Positions 12,595 through 23,189 of a stretch of 64,000 nt of DNA are shown piece by piece (positions within the stretch are counted from its first letter, which is position 1; each line of letters starts with the position of its first letter). A program made the position numbers and the translations under genes. Origin of the DNA: Lamellibrachia satsuma. Lineage: Eukaryota; Annelida; Polychaeta; Sabellida; Siboglinidae. The stretch covers positions 8,770,000 to 8,833,999 of the forward strand of contig BSQZ01000001.1 of NCBI GenBank assembly GCA_033239005.1, in the 5' to 3' direction. Below the pieces are notes generated by a model that worked only from the letters and a program-made list of their open reading frames with translations, was not told the origin of the DNA and did no database searches.

Positions 12595-13305
12595 TGTGCG
12601 TGTGTGAATGAGTGCATAAATGCAGACTTTAATTACCAGTAAACCTTGATTAATCGTTAATAGAATAACATTGATGAAAGGTGGTTAGTAAGCTGGGAGA
12701 TGTTTAATAAGTGCCAAACTGAAGCTAAACCAAGTTGTCATAGACAGCCATGGTGTAGACTAAGAAAGAAACAGGAAGATAAACTAAGGGATTCAAAACA
12801 TGGGGAATAAGTTGAAAGATGGATGAGAAATGGGTAGTGAGATGGAGAGAGAGCGGCTTTGTGGTGGATCTTGACTCCTACAGATATGTTAGACTATTGT
12901 AGGTGATTAAGACTTTATTCATATTAAACTGCACATACACGGTGAGACGGTATTACCTTTGCTTTGAGAAGTGACTGCTGCCAACTAGCTTGCATTTAGT
13001 GCACTGTACTGGGCAATACACAGTGGATAAACAATGTCACACACTTACCTTCTTGTTACACACTGACACGTGTGATTTACTGACCTGTTCTTCTTGTGAT
13101 GTCGTTCCTCTGCACCATTGACCAGTGGTCTGAGTTGAGCTTGACCATTGTCTGCAGCCGTGGGTGGTTGACAAGTCTTGCCGGCCTTTCCGCAGTAGGC
13201 CTTGGATAGTTTAAGGACCTCCAGAAGCAACACCATCCCTCCCGTCGCAAAACACATCCCCAACAATGCTGTAACACACACATGGGTCTCCAAGGTTATA
13301 ACACA

Positions 13306-13343
<38 letters not shown>

Positions 13344-16333
13344 GGCAGTTAAAAAAGCAGTAAAAAAATTTTCCCTATAACTTTAGATAAGATTTTAACA
13401 ACATTTAACAAGATTGCAACAAAAACCAACAAACATCAACATCGCAAGTGCCGTTTTTCTCCTGGGTAAAACACCGTTAATGTAGTTTATCGTGCTTTTG
13501 ACACTAACGGAAATGCAGACGCAAATGTAACCTGGTGACACTGCGGGATAACAGGCCAATCCAAATGACCGTACACACACCCTGTCAAGTGTTTGCTAGA
13601 TGGCTGGCATAACCTGATACTGTAGACGACAACACGTTACAAGTACAGATTCAAGGGCTATTGTGACTGCTAATTAAGGGGACATTTCAATATTACAAAT
13701 GTTTTGTCAACAATACATAAAACAACAGTAAAAGAACGTAAATTTCAACACAAAAACAAGCATTTCTTGAGATTGTGTTTTCATTAATAACCAGGAAATG
13801 ATGTTTAAAATATTGTTTGAGAAAAACACTCACGATGTTGCAATTTTGTGTATGAACGCGTCTTACGTAAATACAACGCAATACAGCAGTAAATTACGAT
13901 TGGTGAAGGGTTTGTGTCAAAAATACACTGCCACGTTAGGCTGTCATTCAACTTTTGCATAATTCATTCACGGTGGTTTAGCATACATAATTGGTTTATG
14001 TTAAAAAAAATATGTCGTAAAGTTATCAGTTACACTGTCATACTTATATGTCATTTATTTCTTTGGGGATTTTCTCAAAATGATTAAACTTCATTTTTAG
14101 TGGATATTTTTTACATTTACAATTTTTTTTAAAAACCTTGTAACATAGCCAAATTAAAACTATAAAAAATATAGTATTTCAACTACAATCTGTGAAGAAA
14201 TGGTTAATTTATCTTAAAAGCTTCTACTGAAACTAATCAATTTAAGACAAACATGATTACAACTGTGTAGGGTAATATATTACAACTGGATTGATACTGT
14301 CAGTTATAATTTAAATATTTAATCTAATCTTCATTCTATCAGACAACTTTTGTTAATTTGTATTAGAATCAATGCCACTACAGCAAAAGCATTTATTCAT
14401 AGCAAGACCACAATCAACTTGTTATTTAACACCAAAATAAACGTATAGGCCAAATAACAGTATAGGGTAGCAAATCAGTAAAATTTAATAATAGTATAGT
14501 GCCGATTAACAGTATGGGGGGGGCAAATTGTTCAAAACAAATAATAGTAGTGCGAAAAAGTCACTAGTATATTTGTTTTTATAGCACTGAAGCAATTTTT
14601 TTACTTGACATGAAGCCAATCCCAAGTCGTCCATAGAAAACTACGCGTATCGCCGTGTATTTTGGGTTTTTTCTGTCAAATGTGCATAAACTTTATGTGT
14701 ATTCGCGTCACCAGGGAATTTTCCGTTTTTAAATGGACATTAAAGTTTTATTGAATTTAATACGCAAGCCCATTTCAGGGGAAACTGCTGCTAACCGGTT
14801 ACGACCGGTTTGAGGCGCTGCGCACGGCAGCCATGTACGGTCAGTTTATGCTGTGATAATGGTGTTTTAACTAATAATATACCATGTTGAGCTCCCGAGA
14901 ACTAAGGATTCTGACCAATTCATCTAATCATAGAAATCTAACAGTCTAATGCTTCAGGATCAATAATATGTTCTAGGATCATCAGGAGCACGGGATCCCT
15001 ATTTAATAATAGTATAGTGCCAAATAAGGTGTATATAGGGTGGCATTTTTCATCAAATAAATAGTCGTTTAGGGACGTTTATTTGGCACTCAAGAGTAAC
15101 TAGTCGTGATATGTGGCAGTCGTACCTGCAGGTGTTGTTGAGTTCCATCCCTTAAACAAGAGATCAGTCACCTCAGAGGAGAAATAGAAACTCTGTAAAA
15201 AGAAAGCCATAATATCTGTAATCTGCACAATGAATGCTTTTTTCTGGTGACAAACTTCTGCCAAAAACTACTTAAAATAAAATTATACTACATGAGTAGT
15301 CTCAGAAATGATATAATCTATGAAAGAATGTGGCATACTCTGTTGGGAATGCACTGCTGTGTGCACTTGTATAAATTGGCAACAAGGGAATGGGGAGTGC
15401 TAGTCTAATTGTTATCAGGGCTGGGTCCAATTACGTAATTGTAATTGTAATTGTAATTGATTACAGCAAAATTGTGTAATTGTAATTGATTATGGTTTCA
15501 AATTTGTGCTGTAATTGTAATTGTAATTGTTATATTTTGTATAATTGAAAATTTATTTCAATTACAATCAATTACAGTATGTTTCATATCACAAACTACC
15601 TGAACAAACTGTCAATAAAATATAATTTAAGTCTCATACAGGTTCAGGGTTGTTTGATTTAAATCATTTTATTTAAATCATGATTTAAATCACTCAAAAA
15701 AATCATTGATTTATGATTTTTTTTTACTTCTGATTTTTGTAATCGGTAATTTATATGAATTTTGCACAAATAATTGTTTACAAGCATTGAGATCAACAGA
15801 GTTTTGTATGTCTTTTAATACAAAAGCACAAAGTGTGCACACTTGTGTAGCTGTATTGACACCAGATAGCCTGACAGTCAAATATTTTATGACATTGTGT
15901 ATGTCTGAGCTATTCCCTTTTTGAATGCAGTGAAGCTACACAAAGTTATCTTCCAGAGGAAGTATCTTTTCAAGTCAGAAGCCCTGAGTTAAAGTCCACT
16001 TAGAGCTTGTGCTAGTTGTTCTCAATTCAGTATGTTGACTCAAGTGAGACAGTCTGGGCTACCATTGTTTAATACTGTACCAGTTTGCAGTCTGGTTAGA
16101 GACCCTTAGAGTACACAGGGCCATGGACAGGTGCTAATCCACCCTCTCAGCAAACAATAATTAGCACTGCTACAGCCACAGACACACAGCATGCTTTCCT
16201 TTCCAAGACAGATTATGCAACTACAGGAGGTGAAGCCTTGTGGACATTGTCTAATGTCTTTATATAAGCAAAAATCATGTACCCTCTGTTAAGACAAGTA
16301 CCTACATTGATTTGAAAGAGTTTATAAATACAT

Positions 16334-16407
<74 letters not shown>

Positions 16408-18648
16408 CATTTATTAATGTCTATATACCAGATTTAAAATATATATTTATATAATAAAAATATGTTTAAACAGCTGTCTTTTTATTTAGTACAATTAAAA
16501 ATTCAAGCCACATTTCTTCAACAATTTACAATCATTACCGTTATATTTGTTTATCAATTGTGTACAAAATATTGAAATTCAGCAAAAGTGCAAAACTATA
16601 TAATTAATAAATGCTGAATATATTTGGTTCCGCATAATGTAATTGTAATTGAAACAGTGTAATTGTAATTGTAATTGAATTAAAAAATTATGAGTGTAAT
16701 TGTAATTGTAATTGAACAAAAAATTGAAATGTAATTGTAATTGTAATTGATATAATTATGTGTAATTGGACCCACCCCTGATTGTTATAGCCAGCAGTGG
16801 AACTAATACCACCCTGGGGGAGACCACAAACGAGAGAGACTTGGGGGTGCAAGTGGACCTGGACCTAAAGTTTGACCAACATGTGGAGTTAATAGCAAAT
16901 AAGGCTAACAAGATGCTCGGGCTTATTAGAAGGTCATTTACATTCTTGGATGGACAAACAGTAAAGAAGCTATACTCAAGTCTGGTCAGACCTATACTAG
17001 AATATGGAAATGTTTTCTGGGCCCCAACAACGAAGAGCAACAAAGCTAATTCCAAAACGGAAGTGCCAGGAGTATTGTGACAGATTGAAGGCATTGAAGC
17101 TACCAAGCCTATACTACAGATGAGCAAGGGGAGATATGATCAAAGTCTACAAATATCTGCATGGCATCTACAATGTCGACAAAATGCCACTTCAGATGGA
17201 CCACAACACAGTGATGAGGGGACACGTACAGCCTGAAACTCAAGAAGGAACGTGTGACAGTAGACAACGGAGGAGCTACTTTAGACACGGAGTAGTGAAT
17301 AGGTGGACCTCACTCACAGAGGATAATAATAATAATAATTCCGTTTCTTAATATAGCGCTTTTTAGCTAACTAAATACCAATCAAAGCGCTTCACATTAA
17401 TATGATGTGTTGACTAAATCTAAAATATAAATTCACTAAATACATAAGGTAAGATAACAATAAATAAGCTAAGATAAATATGTAAATAAGCTAAGATAAA
17501 ATAAATAAGAACACATTAGGATGTGGTTTCAGCACACACACTAAATACATTCAAAGCTAAACTAGACAACTTTTGAGCAAAATGACAACTTCCCACCCAT
17601 GTGCACAAACTACAGTAAAGACCAGTTAAAAGGCTATTAGCCTAAAAGAGCTGAAGAGGATGTATGTATGTATCTAAGTATGTATGTATGTATGTATGTA
17701 TGTATGCATGTATAGTGCCCGTCTGTCATTGATCCCTTCTACCGGGTGTCTATACACTGGAAGTAAAATATACCATGCAGGGAAACGGAAAAAACCTGTT
17801 GTGGATTCACAAACTGTAGAGAAGGAAAACTCGTAAATAAACCACTCCTAGGCTATGAGGCTGTGTCTATGACAGACCGTTAGACCGAGACGGCTGTTTG
17901 GAGTTAAACGTCATGACATAAGTAACTGTAACAAGGCATTCATTAAGTACTCATACATCAAGTCATAGTCTTGGATAGTGGTAAAATCATCCAGCAGAAA
18001 TAATCAGAATGCCTTTACACTACAATCACAGCACTGTCACCTTGAAGTAACCCGATAAACATCCTTACCTTAGCTCAGATGACAAGTTCATGAAAGAAAC
18101 TTACAAAGTCAAAGAAGTGAAATACTTGTCAACACAACAGTCAACAGACAACAGTGTCCACCTGAACACCTCTCCTTTTCATCACTTCTCTCACTATGAC
18201 ACTGTCTCAATAATTGATTATGGGGACTTATGAAGTTAGGGTAGTTGGAATTTATGGCATATGACCATAATATATATCGTCTACTAAGTCTAAGGTCTTG
18301 TGACACAACGTCAACGTAGGCCTACGGCTACGGTACGCGGTAGTTCTAGTTGCATGTTTTCCTTGCTAGCTCTTTGTCTAGGTGAATAAGTGGAATTATT
18401 ATTCCCATTGGCATTAGTACATAATCAATGTAAGTGCATACCTCTTTCATCATCTTGGAAGAACAGTTATGTCTGATTGGTGTAAACAGTTCCGAATCGA
18501 ACGTGCACGTCTTGTTCTATCCGAACATGCTAATCAGATGTATTGCTGTTCAGCGCATTTAGCCTATATATGCGATTGGTTAATCGCTCTGCGCTTGTGG
18601 GTGCGCCTGCAACCAGCACAATATACTATCAGCACAACGGTCAAAGGA

Positions 18649-18727
<79 letters not shown>

Positions 18728-19827
18728 GTGATAATTCGCAAGAACCGGAAGGTTATGACGCCAATGTATGGTTGAGTGGGAAAGCACTGCACGGAATTTA
18801 GATCTGCCTGCCTAATCTATTTTCAAAAGTGTCCACAGTGGCTGCAGACACAACTGTTTCCGATATAGTTCTTTGGGAATCCAGATCTTAGTTTAAGTTC
18901 TGGTGAAGAAAAACACTGTTGGCATGAACATGTGTCATGGCCGACATTTGGATAGGGGAAGGCAATATTAGTTGAGCCATTTTTAATTTTGTTTTATTAT
19001 GCTTAATAATTATAGGGGAAGGCAATATTAGTTGAGCCATTTTTAATTTTGTTTTATTATGCTTAATAATTATGTTTTGTTGCGTCTCTAAGCTCAAGTT
19101 CATGAGGATATATAATTAAGCGCCATAGATGTTAATTATTATTATTATGGCATATATTATAACTAGGCATAATCATATTCATGAGTCAAAATTGTTAAAC
19201 TATGATTATAGTAGATCATTGTATACCAAGACAATCTATCTACTATGCATAGATATATTATATGCAGCTGATTCAAATAGGATTGGTAAGCTGGTTCAAC
19301 AAACACTTAGTGTGGGGTAAGTTGAGCCACAGTGTAGAGTAAGTTAGGTAAATGCTTTATTTGTATAATTTAATTAGGCATTGTACTAAAATTTCATAAC
19401 AAGTCAGCCACACATGGGCACAACATGTCTATGACAAGTCTACACGCTTAATTAATAAGTCGACACAATGAAATACTATTGGCTTATAGGCCAATCGCAA
19501 CCAGTGTAACTATACTGCTAAAATGTTGCCTTGTAGCAATCCAATGTCCAAATCTACTTCCCTGGCATAGGTAAGCCATATGTAAGTGAGCAGCCAATAA
19601 AGTATGGTCGTATGCGTTGATGGTTTACACACCAGTAAATTTAATTTAATCACAACCACCAAAAGTTTCGAATAACATCAACACACATATTTTTAACTCA
19701 CATTTTCTGACCGTTGTGACAAATGGCACTTATTGTATGTCAGTCATGTTCTAATAACATGTTCAATCACTGGGTAGTACCCACGGGCGTCCGCAAGAAT
19801 TTTTCCAGGGAGGGGCAACAAAGAAGA

Positions 19828-19863
<36 letters not shown>

Positions 19864-19921
19864 TGTATGTATGTATGTATGTATGTATGTATGTATGTAT
19901 ATATATATGTATGTATGTATA

Positions 19922-20006
<85 letters not shown>

Positions 20007-20561
20007 CTGTAAAGTTAACATATACTATGAGCTCACGAATATACGTCCAAACAAATCCACATACACGGGGGCACTTCGGGGGGGGGGGGCAAATGCCCCC
20101 TTGCCCCCCCTCACCCGCGGACGCCCATGGCGGCACCATGTAGCTGTGTTTGCTGAAGTTTCCTGGTAAGCATGGGTGGCTCAACTAACACTGCGTTCCC
20201 CTACATATGTCACTATGGTCACGTGTATCGTTATTTGCCCGAACAAGATGATCTGGCAAAGGAAGAGCTGTCTGTCCATAAAATGCTTTGTAAAACATTA
20301 CGAGGCTACTGATTTCACTTCGTCGCTCCAGGTTCCTCCTCAATTCGACTTTTTTGCTAGTCTCATTTCAAATTCATTTTGTGAAAACTCAATCAATGGT
20401 ATCAGTGGTTTACTGGGAAAATGTTGTTGAACACACAGCATGTTAATTTCATGGACGGCGCCGTACTGTTAGATACGTCACAATTGCTTGTAGTTGCTCA
20501 CCAAATGAAGATCTATTTGTAAACTCCTAGTCCTACGTACTTGCCAGTAGGACATGGCCAT
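10314..20561 (-). CDS. CTR-family copper transporter (SLC31A2-like), five exons
   Basis: Moves Cu(I) across the plasma or endosomal membrane as a trimer (family knowledge). Exons join in phase: 20541-20561, 15126-15192, 13049-13268, 12263-12378 and 10314-10441, giving 552 nt or 183 aa. The start MAMSYWQ followed by [16 protein letters not shown] resembles the CTR2 type, with no Met/His-rich ectodomain. TM1 is [21 protein letters not shown] His/Lys-rich cytosolic loop (ERHHKKN) follows. TM2, [17 protein letters not shown], carries the diagnostic MxxxM. TM3 begins ACGVGYYVF, where the usual GxxxG has become AxxxG. The frame could start further upstream at 20669, adding 36 residues; I prefer the MAM start by analogy. 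It is transcribed divergently from ASPM. The family call is firm; exon 1 is the least certain part. Confidence 0.85.
10442..12262 (-). other. Copper transporter intron 4
   Basis: Non-coding and AT-rich. 11240-11345 resembles about 100 bp of ASPM intron 11 at 33660-33790 (shared words GAACATC.ACGAACC.GATTC). No other identified element. Confidence 0.55.
12263..12378 (-). CDS. Copper transporter exon 4 (TM2)
   Basis: Encodes [18 protein letters not shown] followed by [16 protein letters not shown], with the copper-selective MxxxM (MLAVM). Flanked by ATTGTAG acceptor and G|GTACGC donor. Confidence 0.9.
12541..12605. repeat. (TG)n-(TGCG)n microsatellite
   Basis: A compound array of TG followed by GCGT units, lying in copper transporter intron 3. 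Confidence 0.9.
13049..13268 (-). CDS. Copper transporter exon 3 (TM1 and cytosolic loop)
   Basis: Encodes the end of the ectodomain, TM1 ([20 protein letters not shown]) and a basic loop with [11 protein letters not shown] and HHKKN. Donor AAG|GTAAGTG. An internal GTCAGT could act as an earlier donor in the same phase, removing about 35 nt-scale loop sequence. Confidence 0.85.
13306..13341. repeat. (TA)n microsatellite
   Basis: Uninterrupted TA dinucleotides in copper transporter intron 2. Confidence 0.9.
13430..14247 (-). mobile_element. Dispersed repeat, copy 1 (inverse of 45745-46510)
   Basis: About 800 bp aligns end to end, in reverse complement, with ASPM intron 21. Shared blocks include TTTCCTGGTTATTAATGAAA, GAAAATCCCCAAAGAAATAA and ACGTTGTCGTCTA-type words. 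Neither copy encodes a protein. It is probably a non-autonomous DNA element, but I could not define its ends. Confidence 0.75.
14432..15092. mobile_element. Possible TIR element with CCAAATAAACGT ends
   Basis: The left end CCAAAATAAACGTATAGG and the right end, in reverse complement GTGCCAAATAAACGTCCC, look like degraded inverted repeats. The interior repeats AATAATAGTATAGTGCC twice. There is no coding sequence and the boundaries are approximate. Confidence 0.4.
15126..15192 (-). CDS. Copper transporter exon 2 (pre-TM1 ectodomain)
   Basis: Encodes [20 protein letters not shown], the conserved F.F......LLF.GW stretch that leads into TM1 in CTR proteins. Acceptor TTTTTACAG, donor CAG|GTACGA. 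Confidence 0.85.
15416..16780. mobile_element. hAT-type DNA transposon (non-autonomous), with 8-bp target duplication
   Basis: Inverted ends CAGGGCTGGGTCCAATTAC and, in reverse complement, CAGGGGTGGGTCCAATTAC are flanked by identical ATTGTTAT at 15408-15415 and 16781-16788. An 8-bp duplication and CAGGG ends are hallmarks of hAT. Subterminal regions are arrays of TAATTG (15430-15590 and 16640-16770). No transposase remains. Inside lie a GATTTAAATCA-rich foldback-like stretch (15645-15725), possibly a second nested hAT end, and a (TA)n tract. A related pair of ends may occur at 32380-32815. Confidence 0.9.
16338..16406. repeat. (TA)n microsatellite inside the hAT element
   Basis: Pure AT/TA dinucleotides. 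Confidence 0.95.
16790..17660 (+). mobile_element. CR1-like LINE 3' region, interrupted by an insertion
   Basis: Encodes the RT C-terminal blocks [37 protein letters not shown] and [15 protein letters not shown]. After a frameshift comes [18 protein letters not shown]. The tail coding ([21 protein letters not shown]) resumes after about 17527. The gap 17320-17526 is a separate insertion. It is the same LINE group as the ORF1/ORF2 remnant at 5.4-7.4 kb. Confidence 0.85.
17320..17526. mobile_element. Short insertion splitting the CR1 LINE
   Basis: Starts with (ATA)n, then CCGTTTCTTAATATAGCGCT and CCAATCAAAGCGCTTCACAT, and ends in AAGATAAA-type repeats. It interrupts continuous LINE reading, so it inserted later. 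The class is unknown. Confidence 0.6.
17666..17712. repeat. (TATG)n microsatellite at the LINE 3' end
   Basis: Tetranucleotide tract directly after the LINE tail, consistent with the LINE's simple-repeat terminus. Confidence 0.85.
17713..18640. other. Copper transporter intron 1, unannotated part
   Basis: No exon or repeat recognised. GC content is somewhat higher around 17860-18120. Confidence 0.45.
18648..18731. repeat. (TGTGTA)n microsatellite
   Basis: About 14 hexamer units. Open frames across it are repeat artefacts. Confidence 0.95.
18953..20203. mobile_element. TIR DNA element with TAGGGGAA ends and a duplicated left end
   Basis: Left end TAGGGGAAGGCAATATTAG TTGAGCC; right end in reverse complement TAGGGGAACGCAGTGTTAG TTGAGCC. 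The left 60 bp is present twice in tandem and identical (18953-19012 and 19013-19072). No transposase was found. The interior holds a second nested element and a long microsatellite. Confidence 0.7.
19787..20131. mobile_element. Nested element with GGGCGTCCGC inverted ends
   Basis: ACGGGCGTCCGCAAGAATTT at the left is mirrored by CCGCGGACGCCCATGG at the right. C- and G-rich subterminal tracts flank a (TATG)n/(TA)n core at 19833-20004. It sits inside the larger TIR element. Confidence 0.65.
20541..20561 (-). CDS. Copper transporter exon 1 (proposed)
   Basis: Encodes MAMSYWQ, ends phase 0 at CAA|GTACGT and joins in frame to exon 2. The same frame stays open upstream to an ATG at 20669. The MAM start matches the CTR2 type. 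Exon choice rests on donor, phase and this short motif. Confidence 0.55.
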
Positions 20562-20689
20562 GCCGTTTGCGTCGCTGCATCGTTTTCCTAGAACTGCCGA
20601 TTGTTTATGGATGGTCCTGGCCAGCATATCAGCCGCTACGAATACTGAGATTTGACCAGAATCTCCCACTTTTAGAAAAAATTCTGAGT

Positions 20690-21150
20690 AAACTACTGAC
20701 GTGATATTTTTTATTATTGTTGCAAATGGTTAGTTTTTGTTATCTCTTTTAGATGCATTGCCCCCAAACCATGACATTTGTTTCGCCGTAAATTAACAGC
20801 CTTCTTATTAATGCCATCTTATTGAAGTAAGTGCAGAAAATTAGTTGCTTAAAGTAATTAATCGTTGTGAACTAGTGGTTATTCTTTAATTATTATCACT
20901 ATGCATAGACCCTACCGCTAGATACCCCATACAAATGTTAGTATGTCCATCTACTTTTTGTCTCAAAGTAATGAGAAGTAAAAATATAAGGATAATACAG
21001 TAATACTAATTTGAGTGCTAAACGTAAATTAGCAGATGAACATGCAGTGTGTTCGGGCTAATTGAGCAATCGGTGCCTTTTCTTGTCTTGTAGTAATACT
21101 GGCCAACACTCCTATGGAGTCAAACGGTAAGGGTTGGGTGCGCATGCTAT
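20690..21150. other. Intergenic spacer upstream of the copper transporter
   Basis: AT-rich and holds no recognisable gene. It probably includes the promoter region of the minus-strand transporter, but no TATA box or clear element decided this. Confidence 0.4.
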
Positions 21151-21555
21151 TTAGTCATGTTTGTTTGGGACTGAGTGTGTGAGAGCTTGCTTAAATTGCT
21201 GTAGTTCTGTGATGTTGGCTATTGCGTCTGGTAATTTATTCCATTCTTTTATTGTTCGGGGAAAATAAGAAAATTTGTAACAGTTCTTGCTCGCGTGTAT
21301 GGTGTTGAAGGCTTTGCTATTTAGATGCCGTGAGTGGCGTTTGATGGGTTGGAGGAGGTTTGCGACAGGCAATGATAGATGACTGTGGATAGCTTAGTGA
21401 AATATGGTGAGCCGTCTGTTTGTTCTCCTGGTTGTTAGTAGGTCTAGGTGTAATTTTGTAATCATTTCTGACACACACCAAGTTTATCTGGATGTGTAGT
21501 CGTTTTGACAAAAGCGAGCCGACCGTCTTTGCACCATCTCTCAATATACGCAAGC
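21151..21555 (-). mobile_element. LINE 3' terminal coding fragment
   Basis: The minus strand reads ..PIKRHSRHLNSKAFNTI.. and NCYKFSYFPRTIKEWNKLPD, the typical last block of LINE reverse transcriptase ORFs (S.FPR.I.EWN.LP). An upstream frameshift separates it from an RRT-type block. Truncated at the 5' side. Confidence 0.8.
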
Positions 21556-22664
21556 TTTATTCTAAGTGGCGTTTTGTACTGACTCGAGTTAATGCACGAT
21601 ATCAATTGCCAACTTTCAACATTACGTCACGAAATTCGCCGACCCACACCATACCATAATCAAACCAAATCTCTTTAGTGTGTGTTTTGCATGTATAAAT
21701 GTATTGCAGCAGAGCGATTCACCAATGTGAGAGATTAGCCAAATATTATTTGATGCGCCCGATGGTCAGTCACGTGTCAGCCACGTGATGCTTGTTTTTA
21801 AACTTAGGGAAAGATATGTTATAGATTGTATGATTGGTCAATACATATATAACATCATGGCTGTAAGTGGTTGGATTTTAAGGTACACAAAATTTGGTTT
21901 TCGAAATGTGAGGTGCTTTAAAAATGATGTGTACTCATCAACAGTTTAAGGTAAGCCTGGTATATTTGCTTCTCAATCATTTATCCCATCATGGACTCAC
22001 TACGTTTGTTCGTGGCTTAAACTATGTTATGCACTTATTAGGCAGAATTTAAACTAGAATATGATGCGGGACACATTGGCTCGGACTCGTTCGGAGTCGT
22101 TGTTACTTGTGTTTGTGAAGACTCAAAACTCGGTTTAACTTTCAAGTTTCAGGGCGTCAGGCCTAATTTAGTGCTCAGCTTCGAACATAGGCCTACTAAA
22201 TCCAGCCTTTATAAAACAACGCTGATAGCTGATATACACATAAGTTGTTACCGAAAAATAAATAAGAATCGTTTTTTTTGTTTTTTTTTAAACTTGTTTT
22301 TGAGGGAACTGTCCAAACACCGCAGATGCTGATGGCGATGACCCCTCATCACCCCCGTGCCTACGCGGAACCCGCCTGGGCTATGGGAATGGAACTGACG
22401 TCGTTATCTTTGTCTATTGCTTTTTGCTACAAATTGTGGGAAAGGTCCACAAAAATTCAGTTCAGCAGTGTTAGAAGTGTAGGACAAAAGTTTGGCTACA
22501 CCAGCTGTGATCGACTCTGTTAGTTACATTACAATACAGTCGTAAACAAACTCAGAAGTATTGTGATTGATTATTCTGATTAACATTATTTTCAGTTATA
22601 ACAAAACTAATTCATAATTATTATTAAAAGAAATTTAACAAACCACCAATCCCTTTTTCAACAG
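21556..22664. other. Intergenic region between divergent copper transporter and ASPM genes
   Basis: No exon can be proven. A pyrimidine tract and AG at 22651-22664 give a good splice acceptor 18 bp before the ASPM ATG, so a non-coding 5' exon probably lies in this region. Confidence 0.5.
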
Positions 22665-22682
22665 GTTGTTTGAAGACCCATA

Positions 22683-23189
22683 ATGGCTGACTTGTTGGAT
22701 AAGGGTGGTGGCGATGGCCCTGGTTTACCGAAGGCCAAGCCTCGTCAACGCCGTTCATGGTTCAGCGACTCCACCTCTGTCACCTTTGAGATAGCTGTCG
22801 AACAACCTTGCAAGAAGCCAGTGCCCCACGCCATAACAGAAGCCATTGAGACGCTGCAGCTGAATCACTTTGCAGTGCAACCCAAGATCGACTTTGGGAG
22901 CGTGCGTGTAGGCCAGACAAGCACGCGCATACTTCGTCTAAATAACCCATGTGACTTCGAGCAGCATGTCGTTGTTGAGCGATTTCCCTCTGGTAAGAAT
23001 TTCGCCATCAATGCAAGAGAGGTGTGCGTTGACGCTCATGATGAGTGCTGCGTGACTTTGATTTGGTCTCCGCGCGAGGGCGGTAACTGCAGAGAATTGG
23101 TTCTCTTCCACGTTGACAACGTGTACCGACTGCAAGCCGTCATGTTCGGCTGTGCATTGGCAAACAATAAGACCAAGAAACGAAATTCG
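22683..23189 (+). CDS. ASPM exon 1: ASH domain
   Basis: [10 protein letters not shown] start. The ASH block has [19 protein letters not shown] then [10 protein letters not shown] and WSPREGG. This is the ASPM/SPD-2/Hydin fold used for centrosome or cilium targeting. Ends phase 0 at TCG|GTAAAT. Confidence 0.9.

Noticed and set aside
19723..20184. Tyr/Ile/Val/Cys/Met-rich frames over TATG and TA repeats
   Set aside because: Microsatellite artefacts inside a transposon.
22278..22523. 81-codon frame just upstream of ASPM
   Set aside because: No homology and no splice support. It more likely lies in the 5' intron or promoter region.
22683..23189. Hydin or SPD-2 as the owner of the ASH domain
   Set aside because: Downstream phase-matched exons with WMEKQERG, two CH domains and IQ repeats identify ASPM.
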